Shown here in pieces: positions 31,850 through 41,650 of a stretch of DNA of 64,000 nt (position 1 is its first letter; each line of letters starts with the position of its first letter). Under the pieces are notes generated by a model. That model was not told the origin of the DNA and did no database searches. It worked only from the letters and a program-made list of their open reading frames with translations. The stretch is from Prorocentrum cordatum. Lineage: Eukaryota > Sar > Dinophyceae > Prorocentrales > Prorocentraceae. A program made the position numbers and the translations under genes. The DNA is taken from NCBI GenBank assembly GCA_963575745.1, contig CAUYUJ010001447.1, positions 818,680 through 882,679 of the forward strand, written 5' to 3'.

Positions 31850-31950
31850 ATCGGGAGCTCAGACGTTCTGGAGCTCTCTGAAAGCACGTACCCCTACCCA
31901 ATCTCAGAGCGTTCTGGAACTCTCTGAGAGCGTTCTGGGAGTCTCAGACC
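31850..31950. repeat. CGTTCTGGAxCTCTCTGA short repeats
   Basis: Three to four diverged units of about 28 bp (AGACGTTCTGGAGCTCTCTG and variants). Confidence 0.6.
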
Positions 31951-31952
31951 CT

Positions 31953-32132
31953 CGACGTCGTGATTTTTTCATGAGGTGACCCCCAGGAGCCTGGACCCCT
32001 TCCAGGGGACCGACTTCTTAAATTTGCATTGTTTTTTAAAGGTCGTGGGGCCCGGTGAGGGCCCCCGGAAGCCCAAAATGGCACAAAACCTCCCGCCGTG
32101 GTTTTTTCACAGCGCGAGGGGGTCTGGGTGCG
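31953..32132 (-). repeat. Dispersed repeat family A, inverted full-length copy
   Basis: Minus strand shows CCCCCTCGCGCTGTGAAAAA, ACCACGGCGGGAGG, GGGCCCCACGACC, GGTCCCCTGGAAGGGGTCCA, and a terminal AAAAAATCACGACGTCG. Confidence 0.7.
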
Positions 32133-32134
32133 AC

Positions 32135-32585
32135 CCCCCCCCGATGGTCGGAGCAGGGCGAACGGAGCCCACAGCAGCTCAGCAAAGCCGCCCCCAGACC
32201 CCTCGAGCTGCGCCCAGCCGTGGCGCGGGGGGCCCCCCCCCCCCACCCCGAAGGCCGACGGCACCGTGGCCTCAACGCGACCTCCTGTGAGGTGGCTTCT
32301 CGCGGGCTGTGCCCTCCACGAGCGGCGGACAGACGGTCAAAACATGTGTTGAGCAATGGTGGCAAGGACGCAAGGCCCTTGACGCGCATTTTGTATTCGC
32401 GGCCACAGCGGGCGTTATGGAAGGGGGAAGGCGGGGGGGGGGGGACGGGAGGGGGCATAACGTAGCGCCCCCCCACCCCAGGCTGGTGCCGGATGCACTG
32501 AGGCAGTGCCGGGGACGCCCTGAGGGGGGACCATTACGTTATGGGAGGGGAAAGGGGGGAGGATAGGGGGTAGAACGCGCGCTAT
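32135..32585. other. No gene supported
   Basis: GC-rich, with runs of C (32,228-32,242) and G (32,430-32,442). No motif. Confidence 0.4.
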
Positions 32586-32589
32586 AGCC

Positions 32590-32760
32590 CAGAGGGTAAC
32601 AGAAACACTCCCTTTGAGGCCGAAGTTGGGTTTTTTTGGGGGGGGCGGCGGGCGACCAATACAAACGGCAAAGGACGGGCCGCAGAGGCAGGGACACGAG
32701 GGTAACCTAGATGAAGGCGTGCGTCCGTACTAGGCGCGTTGACTGTATCTGCATCTGCCC
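32590..32760. repeat. Dispersed repeat family E, copy 2
   Basis: TTGAGGCCGAAGTTGGG, then ACGGCAAAGGACGGGCCGCA and TAGATGAAGGCG as in the 16.1-kb copy. Confidence 0.65.
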
Positions 32761-33560
32761 CTGCGCGGTCTGGACTCCGGCGTGCGATCCCACGGATACG
32801 CAGTCGCACGGATGCGTTCCGCGCAAAAAAATCTCCGCGAAAAAGCGCCCCGCACCCGCGAGGCCGCGGCCCAAAGGCCTGGCCCGCGACGCCGCGGACA
32901 GGGGCATCTGGGAAGCCAGTAGGTACAGGTACCCCTACTTTCCAGACCTCTCCTGGGGGGCGCTCTGATAAAAAATCCGAGGCGAACCCAGCCGTAGCGA
33001 CGAGGGCCTCCCAGGAGGCCCAAAGAGGGGAACACCCTGTTCCTCTTCTGAGAATTTTTTTTCGCCCACGAGCCCCCGTGCTGAACATTGTTCAACCGAA
33101 ATCTACCCCAACGGCGTGACCTGGGCCTCATTGGTCGATTTACCCCCCTAGATGGGGATGTAGGCTGTTCCTTAAGGCCTCGAAGGGGCTGTGTCCCCAA
33201 CTTGGGTGGTGGAATGCTGGGGCTGAGTAAGCATGGTTGAACGACACTGAGCTGCCCCCCGCCTCTCCTCTGAGCTTTGGGGCGGGCGCGCGGAACGGCG
33301 TGCGCGCCCGGATGGCCTCCTAATTCAAGAGAACCGGGCGGTCGGCTCCAGCTCTGGCAGCGGGAGCTCCGGCATGGGCGCGTCCTCCGGGAAGCCCAGG
33401 GCCATACAGTCGGGCCGCCGGAAGAAGGAACGCTACATGAGGAACGAAGCCCCTTCTTGGCCCTGTAAGCGCCTCCGTGCCCCAGGAGGGCAAGAGGAAC
33501 AGCACTGGAGGAACCTCAGGAACATCGAGCCCCTTCCGGACCCAAACTGTTCCTTATTCC
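32761..33560. other. No gene supported
   Basis: No domain, RNA or repeat recognised; frames open on both strands by base composition. Confidence 0.4.
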
Positions 33561-33564
33561 AGCG

Positions 33565-34060
33565 TCTTGACTTTATGGCACCAGATAGGGGCAAGCGGAC
33601 TGGACCGGATCGAAGCGGAATGCGCGTGGGCTTGGCTGCATCACCACGGAGCTGAGATCGAGTCGGATCGGCTGCGCCAAGATGCGGACATCGTGTCGCC
33701 TCGGGAGGGCAACGCCAGTCAGCATCGGATCGGGAAACTGGACAGGGCTGGATCGGAACGCAATGTCGGCAAGACCCACTCGTCGGACCGAGCTGGATCG
33801 AATGTAGGCTCAGAGAGACAGATATATCTGAGACTCCAGATCCCAGGGATGCAAGCCGAGCTGCTCACCGCCACTAGAATATTACGTTCGTCTGTGCGAC
33901 CCACACTAATCGAGATTCACAAAACTAATCGAAATTGGACCGAACCCGATTGAAAACTAATCGAGATTCACAAACCTAATCGAAATTGGACCGAAACTAC
34001 TCGAGATTCACGAAACTAATCGAAATTGGACCGAACCCGATCGAATCGGCACGTCGGCAA
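33565..34060. repeat. TCGGATCGG-rich DNA and 44-50 bp tandem repeat
   Basis: Degenerate GATCGGA words to 33,900, then three units of CTAATCGAGATTCAC..AAACTAATCGAAATTGGACCGAA starting at about 33,907, 33,957 and 34,001. Confidence 0.75.
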
Positions 34061-34419
34061 GAGCTCATCTCGGCGGCGTCCCAGACGGGGAAACGAGAGG
34101 GGGCGAGCATCCTCAGGAGCGGAGCGGAGATTCTCAGAAGCCCTCTGGCCTACTCAGACGCCGCGCCCGTCTTCGGAGAGAAGACTTGGCAGACTGCTCA
34201 CAAGAGGCCAGAGGCCGTCCGAGTCCTCTGATCAACCCTTCCCCCCCCCATGCGTTTCCCCCTGGGACTGCCGCCGCCGCACGCCCTCGGTCCGTCTGTG
34301 CCCGGGCCCCGGTCTCCCACCATCGCTCGGACGTCCCTTCCCCGCGCATGCTCAGCCCCGTCCCAGCGCCGTCCAGGCCTCCCGCCTCCCCTTCTCCGGC
34401 CCAGGCAACGGCTGCGCGC
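34061..34419. other. No gene supported
   Basis: No recognisable feature. Confidence 0.4.
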
Positions 34420-34580
34420 GAGAGTGGCCCCGGGCAGGAGTGACCGCGGCTTTCTCGGTGGGCGCGAGGGGTCCGGACCCGAGCGCGCAGGCCGCTGCTA
34501 TTCGCATGGCATTCAGCGATGGGGGGGCCCCGTTGGGCCCGCATCAAAGATCGCCCCGGCGTCAAAGGTCATACTTGCGT
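34420..34580 (+). repeat. Dispersed repeat family C, copy 2
   Basis: GAGTGGCCCCGGGCAGGAGTGACC, GCCGCTGCTATTCGCATGGCATTCAGCGATGGGGGGG (both in short words) and CAAAGGTCA match 1,500-1,715 in order. Confidence 0.5.
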
Positions 34581-34583
34581 GCA

Positions 34584-34625
34584 GGATGGCCCGATTTGCC
34601 AACACCACTACCGCCATAGTTAGGA

Positions 34626-34659
<34 letters not shown>

Positions 34660-34845
34660 GAGGAGGAGGAGGAGGAGGAGGAGAGGAGGAGGAGAGGAGG
34701 AGGAGGAGGAGAGGAGGAGGAGGAGGAGGAGGAGGAGGAGAGGAGGAGAGGAGTAGGAGGAGGAGGAGGAGAAAGAGGAGCCCCCAATCCTCCCTTCCCC
34801 CCCCGTCCGACCTAGGGCAGTGGTGGTGGAAATTCTGCCCATCAG
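34584..34845. mobile_element. MITE-4, copy b: inverted repeat around a (GAG)n core
   Basis: Left end GATGGCCCGATTTGCCAACA and CCACTACCGCCATAGTTAGG; right end is the complement, CCGACCTAGGGCAGTGGTGG then TGGAAATTCTGCCCATC. The core is about 145 bp of GAG (34,630-34,775), in opposite phase to copy a. Same ends with the same type of core in two distant loci means the triplet tract is part of the element or a preferred growth site inside it. Confidence 0.75.
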
Positions 34846-35044
34846 TGTGGTCGACCTCTTCCGGCCCAAAGGAGTTGGCGACCCGCCGGTCTCCGCGCAG
34901 CGGTCCAGCTCGGGGTGGTCGCCGAAGGGGCCCGCGGGGACCCCCGCGACCAGCGTCTTCCTGTGGGAAGCGGGGCGGGGCGGGGGAGCGGGCCACCGCC
35001 GCGCCCGCGCCGAGCCCCTGGCTCGCTGGTCCTTTTCGGGCGCC

Positions 35045-35450
35045 TCCCGCCTCCTCCTCCTCCACTTCCTCCTCCTCCTCCTCGTCCCGCCTCCCCCCTC
35101 CTCCTCATCCTCCTCTCCTCCTCCTCCTCCTCCTCCTCCTCCTCTCCTCCTCCTCCTCCTCCTCCCTCCTCCTCCTCCTCCTGCTCCTCCTTCTCCTCCT
35201 CCTCCCCCCCTCTCCCCCTCCTCCTCCTCCTCCTCCTCCTCCTCCTCCTCCTCCCTCCTCCTCCTCCTCCTCCTCCTGCTCCTCCCTCTCCTCCTCCTCC
35301 TCCTCCTCCTCCTCCTCCTCCTCCTCCTGCTCCCCTCTTCCTCCTCCTCCTACTCCTCTTCCTCCTCGTCGCCCTCCTTCTCCTCCTCCTCCTCCTCCTC
35401 CTCCTCCTCCTCGTCCTCCTGCTCCTCTTACTCGTCCTCTGCATCCTCCC
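35045..35450. repeat. (CTC)n microsatellite, longest in the window
   Basis: About 400 bp of CTC with CTG, CCC and CGT interruptions. It faces the (GAG)n of the adjacent MITE-4 copy, giving a large imperfect inverted repeat. Confidence 0.95.
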
Positions 35451-35459
35451 TCCAGTCCC

Positions 35460-35815
35460 CTCATGTCCCCTCCTATCCCCTCCTGCCTCAGCATGCCTCC
35501 TCGCTCCTTCACTAAGAAACCCCATCTCAGTACCACCCCCCCTCTCCGTACTTTCGAGCACCTGTCCCGCATACGGACTCTGTGAGAAAAAGAGTGCCAC
35601 GGACTGGCTTGCGCTCCGACCATGCCCATTCAGAACGTTCTCAGCCTTCGGAAGCATGTGGCCGCTGAAGTGCTGGCAACAATTCTGGATCGTCGTTCTG
35701 CTCCCGTCGCTCAGAACAGCGCTGTCGCCCCAGTGCGGCCCGTATTTCTGGAATTCCGTCCCTTCCTCGTCGCCGCCCCCTCTCATCTCCAGGCCCTCTG
35801 GCTTCCCCTGCTCCT
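35460..35815. other. No gene supported
   Basis: Short unique-looking stretch between triplet tracts. The 300-codon plus frame running through it is composed mainly of repeat translation. Confidence 0.4.
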
Positions 35816-35819
35816 GATG

Positions 35820-35915
35820 CTCCTCCCGCTCCTCCTGCTCCTGCTCCTGCTGCTCCTGCTGCTGCTCCTGCTGCTGCTCCTGCTGCTGCTCCTGCTGCTG
35901 CTGCTCCTTCTTCGT
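35820..35915. repeat. (CTGCTC)n repeat
   Basis: CTGCTG/CTGCTC hexamers, about 95 bp. Confidence 0.9.
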
Positions 35916-35949
35916 CCTGCGCATGCTTTCCTCATGATGATCCTCCTGC

Positions 35950-36060
35950 TCCTCCGCCACCCGGGGGGGATCGATCTTCGGGAACGTCGGCAGGCACGGA
36001 CGAGCATAGATCGACATCTCCGCCGCCTGCCGAGGTCCTCGAAGATTGACCCTCCCCCGC
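35950..36060. repeat. Dispersed repeat family F
   Basis: GGGGGGATCGATCTTCGGGA and CTGCCGAGGTCCTCGAAGAT are shared, diverged, with 30.86 and 30.97 kb and with 28.14-28.19 kb (CTGCCGAGGCCCCCGAAGGT). Confidence 0.5.
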
Positions 36061-36920
36061 TGTGGTAATGGACAGGTGCCGCCTCCGCCTCAGACTGCGG
36101 TCGGGAACATTTGCTTGGCGTGTCGCGGCATGGGCCCCCCCTGGGGTGCTCTGCCCTGCGAGTTGGTAGCGTGTCGCTACGCTCCGCGGGACGGGAGGCT
36201 GGGGAAAGCGCGGGACGTTGACTTTGGGACTGGGAGGCACTCCGCGCAGATCCGAAAACGCCAGAGACGTATAAGCAGCGCTAAACACACGCGAGGAATC
36301 TTCCCAACCCTATACCTAGACGTCCTCCGATCTTATTTGTGCAATCCGCGGCTCCTTCGGCCCGGACCCAATTCAGACACCCCCCACAGGCCCGACGGCG
36401 AGCCCCAAAGGCTAGGCCGGGGTGGAGAGAGGAACAGGCCGAGGAGGAGGACGACGTCTTCCTGATCATGGAGAGCTCGGTGTACAGCGGGATCGAGTCG
36501 CCAGGCCGGCCAGGGAACGGGCGAAGGCCCTCGGCCGAGCAGTCGCTGGTGCGGGCGTGGTAGACGTAGAACCTCGGGGGGGGGGAAGATGAGGGAGAGG
36601 GGGGGGGAGGATGAGGGAGGAATACCAGGAGGGGTGGAAGCTGTGATGCCGCTAGGCTGTGATGTCGGGGCGTGGCCCTCGGGCCGCGGTGACGTCCCGC
36701 CACGTGCGCACGCAGCCCGTGCAGTAGGGGCCCGACTACAAGAAGCCTTCCCCAAGAAGCCCAACCCTGTGCCCCCGCGAGGCGTCCGTCGATGTTTGGT
36801 GTGGGAACGCCTCGTGTCCCATGGCAAAACCATCGAAACCCAAGTAACCCAGGGCATCCTGGAGGCAAGCTGGGTGTGTCTTGGCATGGGTCTCCACTGT
36901 AGACCTCCTCTGGGCCATCT
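36061..36920. other. No gene supported
   Basis: No domain or repeat recognised; one run of G at 36,575-36,586. Confidence 0.4.
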
Positions 36921-36924
36921 TGGG

Positions 36925-37075
36925 TCTTCCTAAACGGGGGTTTAGCTAAACGGGGGCCTAGGCTTTTTCGTATGCCCCCGTTTACTGCGCCCCCGTCGAC
37001 AGCGCCCAGGGCCCCCTAAACGGGGGGCACAGCCAAACGTGGAAATCGGCGTTCCCCGTGGCCCCCATTTGCTGA
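36925..37075. repeat. CCCCCGTTTA / TAAACGGGGG inverted-word cluster
   Basis: Five or more copies in both orientations within 150 bp, next to MITE-3 copy b. Confidence 0.65.
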
Positions 37076-37088
37076 TCCCCCGTCTCTG

Positions 37089-37348
37089 TTGAGCAGGGAC
37101 CGACCGTCCCGGCATTCCTATAGTCCTACCACGAACTGTTCTTAGAACCCGAAAATGTTCTAATAACAAAAACCATGTTTTTAGAACATAAGCCCACCGT
37201 GTTTAAAAAAAAAGCCCCAGCCAGAAATGTTCTAAGAACATTTCGCGGAAACCACAAAAAGTTCTTCGCGGAACATTTCGCGGAAATGTTCTAAGAACAT
37301 TGCTTGGTGGGACTACAAGCGAGCCGGGACGCTTCGCCGCTGCTTGAC
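37089..37348. mobile_element. MITE-3, copy b
   Basis: TIRs of about 60 bp: TTGAGCAGGGACCGACCGTC, CCGG, then TAGTCCTACCACGAACTGTT and CTTAGAAC on the left; the complement ends at about 37,348. AATGTTC and its complement repeat inside (37,155-37,300). Same family as 31,238-31,563; no ORF. Confidence 0.75.
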
Positions 37349-37511
37349 TCTGGCGCCCTGGCTAGCGCGACAGGGCCTGCAGGCAGGCCGCCTGCGCCAG
37401 CAGCGGAGCCCTCGTGCCTCTAGGGCGCACATGCTCTACAGGCGCCTCTCGCCACGTGCATGCCGCACCCGCGTCAGCGCGGCCAGGCCCACCCAACGGC
37501 ATCGTCTAGCC

Positions 37512-37575
37512 TCAGGCCGGGCGTGACCCCCTACAGGCGGAGCTTGGGCGAAAAACACCATCAAGGCCCCGTAGA
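37512..37575 (+). mobile_element. MITE-2 left-end fragment
   Basis: CTCAGGCCGGGCGTGACC, then CCTACAGGCGGA..TTGGGCGAAAA, matches the left end of 39,876-40,024 (GTCGGGCGTGTCCTCCTACA). No right end follows, so truncated. Confidence 0.55.
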
Positions 37576-38099
37576 CCCGGACACGCTGGAACCGGACACC
37601 CAATATCCCTCGAAACCAGCTTTTCCAAACGGCGGCACGAACAAAATACTGCACCGCAGCATTTCCACAATAAACACGGATACAGGCCCCATAAGCCTGC
37701 AAGACCCCCCTTAACCCGGACACACACCCGAATCCTGCAGCACAGCAAACAAAAAATGCACATGTGCTGAAAAACCTGACTTTGCAGGAAAAGATGTCGT
37801 TTCCTTGATTTTCCGTGTCCTGGCTTATCTGTGTCCTGGTCTCTGGGGGCTTGACACAATATAGACAAGACATATTCAACAATGCGCCGGCTCCCTTGTG
37901 GGGCCACCAGGTCGTAGGCCGAAGGTTCGCCGTTTCCTGTGCCAGTTGCAGCTGCTAGTTTCCACTGTCACAGTTCTGCTTCTTGCTGCTTACTGCTCCT
38001 TGTTGATGGACCGCGCGGGGAGGGGGAGGCCCAAACGGGCAGGTTTAGCACGCCCTGAGCGTGTTGTCTGAATTGCTGGGGTGGGTAAAAACTGACACC
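37576..38099. other. No gene supported
   Basis: Lower-GC sequence without a recognised feature. Confidence 0.4.
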
Positions 38100-38410
38100 A
38101 CTCACGCAGATCGGCGGGGTCAGGGTCCAAAAACACCGGGGATTTGCCACATTTCTGAAATTCGGTGGCGCCCCTCACGCAGATCGGCGGGGTGAGGGTC
38201 CAACAACACGTGGGATTCGCCACATTCCTAAAACAAAGCTGGCACCCCTCACGCAGGTCGGCGGGGTCAGGGTCCAAAAACACATGGGATTTGCAACATA
38301 TCTGACATTCGGTGGCACCCCTCACGCAGATCGGCGGGGTCAGGGTGCAAAAACATAGAGGATCCACGTTTCTGAAATTCGGTGGCACCCTTCAGGCAGA
38401 TCCGTAGGGT
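38100..38410. repeat. 73-bp tandem repeat, five units
   Basis: Units start with CTCACGCAGATCGGCGGGG at 38,101, 38,174, 38,248, 38,321 and (diverged) 38,391, spacing 70-74 bp, followed by TCAGGGTCCAAAAACAC and TTTCTGAAATTCGGTGGC. The period is not divisible by three; the cysteine-rich minus-strand frame is incidental. The repeats are contiguous, without spacers. Confidence 0.9.
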
Positions 38411-39875
38411 CAGGGTCGCAAAACAAACAGATCACGACATTGCTTCACGGCGGCGCCCAGACCTCATGATTTAGCTATTGCATCTCCCATTCTCCGAGAC
38501 AGGGGGCCGGCGGCATGGGGCAGGGGGCCGCCGACTGGAGACAGTAACAAATCGTCGCCTGACTCTTTGTTTTTACTATTTTTGAATTTTCCTCCAGCCA
38601 GTCCCCTCGTGTCCAGCGTGTCGCTCAGCGCCCGCCGGCACCCGCCCGCCCGCCCCAGGTCCGCGACACGCCTCCTGCAGACCCCCGCAGCGCGGCGCAC
38701 AACGGTTCGAGCATGGGCCCGTGGGCCCGCTCCTGACGCAGCTGGCGCCCCCAGCGCCTCTCAGCGACCGTGTTCTGGCCACCACTTCCGCGGGCACCCG
38801 CCCTGCGACCCGCGCCACCGACCAAGCCCGAAAGCATCGCCACGAGCCAGGGCCTCATGGCGCCCAGCGGAGGCCTGTGGGCGGGCGGCGGCCGCAGGGG
38901 GAGAAGGTCAGTGTACTGTACGGGATGAGCCCCTCGTTGCTGATGGCCGCAAGCTGGAGCAGAAACCGCGCCTGTTCCTGCGCCGCAGCGCGGATGGAAG
39001 GTGGAAGAAAAAGCGCACCTGCGTCTGGAGGGAGTAGGGCAAGGGAGGTAGAGGAGGTGGAGAAGATGGAAGCGGGCAGCATAAGAAAGGGAGGGGGCCT
39101 CCCCGCGACCACGCTGCGAGGGGGTGCCTCGGCCGACCCTGTCGCGGTCGTCGCCGCCGTCGCCGCAGCTCGCCGCCGCCGCCGCCAGTTGTCGTGGCTC
39201 GCCGCCGCCGTCGCCGCCGCCGCGGCACAACTGCGGTCACCGCTGCTGCCGCCGCCGCTCGCCGCCGCCGCTCGTCGGCCGTCGCCGCGTCGGCGGCGCC
39301 GATACCGCCGCCGCTGTCCGTCGGCCGTCGGCCGCTCGTCGGCCGCCGTCGTCGCCCGTCAACCGCCGTCGCCGGCGCGGCAGCGGGCGCAGGAACAGCG
39401 TCTTCAACCGCCGCAGCAGCGCGAGTCGCTCGGGCACCGCGGCCAGGAGCAGCGCATCGTCCTCGGCCACCTGCTGCTCGTGGGTTGGGGGGCAGGTTGT
39501 GGGAGGTCTTCGTGAGAGCGGTGAAGGGCTATATGATCCATGATCCTCAGAACGTGGGTTAGCACCGTCATGGGCTTGTCCACCAACGCCCGTCCATGGA
39601 CGCAGGCGGTGTAATGAGGAACGCCACAAACTGCGGGCAGCCGGTGGAACTGCACGGGTTACACACATTGGGCTACGTAATACAAGTCCTGAGGATCACC
39701 ATCGAGGTTCAGCTGGAGTACGAGTGGGACACTGTGAAATATCAGCCCAAGACTAAGCCGAGGATTGAATGGAGCTGAACCGCATCAAGCGGCGTTTAGC
39801 AGAACTACGCTGGATCAGGCCAGATCGGGCCGGTTTTCGGCCACGCATGTTCCAGCACCGCCTCCGAGCGGAGAA
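38411..39875. other. No gene; GTCGCC-rich DNA
   Basis: 38.4-39.1 kb shows nothing recognisable; 39.1-39.4 kb is GCCGTCGCC-type triplet and hexamer repeat; 39.4-39.87 kb shows nothing. Confidence 0.4.
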
Positions 39876-40024
39876 TTAGGTCGGGCGTGTCCTCCTACAG
39901 GCGGATTTTGGACGAAGAATTCAAAAATAGTCAGGATGTGCTCACATACCAAAAAAGGTCCCCATACTATTGTTTGTACTATGTTTGAAAATTCATCCTG
40001 TAGTAGAGGGACATGCCCGACTTA
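39876..40024. mobile_element. MITE-2, copy b (TTAG target duplication)
   Basis: A 149-bp element with TTAG on both sides. TIR GTCGGGCGTGTCC..CTACAGG on the left and its complement (CCTGTAGTAGAGGGACATGC then CCGAC) on the right. Inner sequence keeps TTCAAAAATAGT and GTACTATGTTTGAAAATTC words, like copy a. Confidence 0.85.
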
Positions 40025-40149
40025 GACGAGCCCGAGATCCTGTGTTCGCACCCTGGGCGACCTCGCGCCCCTCCTCGGACCCCGATGCCCCCCCGGGTCG
40101 AGCAGGCCCGAGACATGCCACTGGGGGAGGAAGGGGCTGTATACAGCCG

Positions 40150-40310
40150 GGGCTAATTGGAGAGGGCACGCGAGGGGACAGAAAACCCTCCCGAGGGCCA
40201 CGTTGCCATAGGAATGTAGAAGGCATGGGTCGCGAGACACTGGACACGAGGGTACACTTGATTTGGCAGGGTCGACCCACGAATCAGCCCTGGACTGTAG
40301 GCTGTATAGG
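40150..40310 (+). repeat. Dispersed repeat family H, copy 2
   Basis: CGAGGGCCACGTTGCCATAG, GGGTCGCGAGACAC and GGCAGGGTCGACC, as at 2.05-2.20 kb. Confidence 0.6.
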
Positions 40311-40570
40311 ACAATGCAGCAGGCTCCCTCGCGCAGGCGCGACGCGGCGCCGCGCTTCGGCGACGCCGCCGGCGGGGGCATGCGCGACGGCCGCTCCGCG
40401 ACCCGCACTGCGATCCCGACTGAAAAGGCACCAGCCCTCGCAGCGCTCGCTGTGCTTAGTGGGTCCTGGAAACGACAGGGCAATTTTTGTTACCGGTTCC
40501 GTTCTGCCGTTTGTTTGCCGGTTCCGACGCCGATTGTTTACCGGTTCAGCCGTTTTTCAACCCTGAAATT
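40311..40570. other. No gene supported
   Basis: Contains three TTTACCGGTTC/TTGCCGGTTC words near 40,490-40,550; otherwise nothing. Confidence 0.4.
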
Positions 40571-41300
40571 AGCCCTCCCTCCAAGCTCACTCTTCAAAGG
40601 CCCCTACAACGTTGCATGTTCATTGAGGGAACTGCCTCGTTGGAAGACAACCGTTTGAAGACCCTGAAGCATGCCAAAACATAGTTCTCTGGATTTCAAC
40701 GCCAACCTGACTGCTGCGCCTTGACGATCTGGGATCGTGCCAGAACGCCATGCTTGGAACTTCGACACCGCGCGTCAGCATACATTTTGCACCCGCATAA
40801 TCCTGAGTTTTTCCGAAACACTATTGCTGGTACGTTAATCATGGGAAATCGTGAATATCTTCCATATGTTCTGAACGAATGCGCGCGGCGCTAAGGCGAG
40901 AGCCACATTTTGAAAAAGATCTGCCGTCAACCCGTGCAGCTCTTGCAACTTGTCTAGACGAATGTGCTCGGCGCTAAGGCGAGAAACACAATTTGAAAAC
41001 GCCCCGCCCTACATCCGTGAAACTCTTGCAATTCGTTAAAACGAATGTGCACGGCGCTATGGCGAGAGCCACATTTTGAAAACCGACCACCCGCCCTCAA
41101 TCCGTGAAATTCTTTGCAAATTGTATCAACGAATGTGCGCGGCGCTTAGGCGAGAGCCACAGTTTGAAAACCACCCGTCCCCCATCTCTGAACCTGTTGC
41201 TACTTTTAAGCTTCAGAGTAGTAAGCGGTGAGGACGTCAGGCGAAACGCCTGGCCCGCCCTAACAACTGGCCTCGGGGTGCGACAGGGGGACAAAAAAGA
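40571..41300 (-). repeat. 83-bp composite module, copy 3 (inverted)
   Basis: Reverse-strand copy: tail block at the left (TTCATTGAGGGAACTGCC, CCAACCTGACTG), then four tandem units with GCGAGAGCCACATTTTGAAA at about 40,898, 40,981, 41,064 and 41,152, then the head block (CAGGCGAAACGCCTGGCCCG, CTCGGGGTGCGACAGG). Lacks the CTC tract at the tail end, so truncated there. It abuts the 3' side of the PPR gene. Confidence 0.85.
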
Positions 41301-41650
41301 GGCGGAGGACCCAGCGCTACATCAAGTGCCCGTGCCACGAGTCCTGATCCGCAGGCGGGCCGCAACGCATTACAAGGCATATGTACAGAACAACTCGCGC
41401 CAGAGCAAGGCCTCAGCGTGCAGCTCCCGTTCCTGAGGACCCGGCACGAAGAAGAGGAGGCTGAGTATGATGAGGCTGAGGCCAAAGAGGCGTGGAGCTG
41501 CCCGGGCCGCACCCTGGCGGCTTTCGGCGGCACGATGAGTCAACACGACATGACGGAACTGGATGGCGCCCTAAGCTTCAAAGCCACTTGCGTGCAGATT
41601 GTGCTGGCAGACTCGAGCACATCGGCCACATCTCCACGCACAATGTAACT
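41301..41650 (-). other. 3' flank of the PPR gene
   Basis: Unique-looking sequence just downstream of the PPR stop codon. A 98-codon minus frame (41,237-41,533) has no motif. This may be 3' UTR; dinoflagellate poly(A) signals are not obvious, so no end is called. Confidence 0.35.

Noticed and set aside
34842-36017. 391-codon minus frame of poly-Glu/Arg
   Set aside because: Almost entirely (CTC/GAG)n translation.
37990-38388. Cysteine-rich repeat protein or CRISPR array
   Set aside because: Contiguous 73-bp tandem units without spacers, not CRISPR. The Cys pattern arises from two alternating frames of the same DNA.
41418-41648. 76-codon plus-strand ORF with acidic start (RHEEEEAEYDEAEAKEAW)
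   Set aside because: Lies antisense in the 3' flank of the PPR gene; no homology seen and too short to stand alone.
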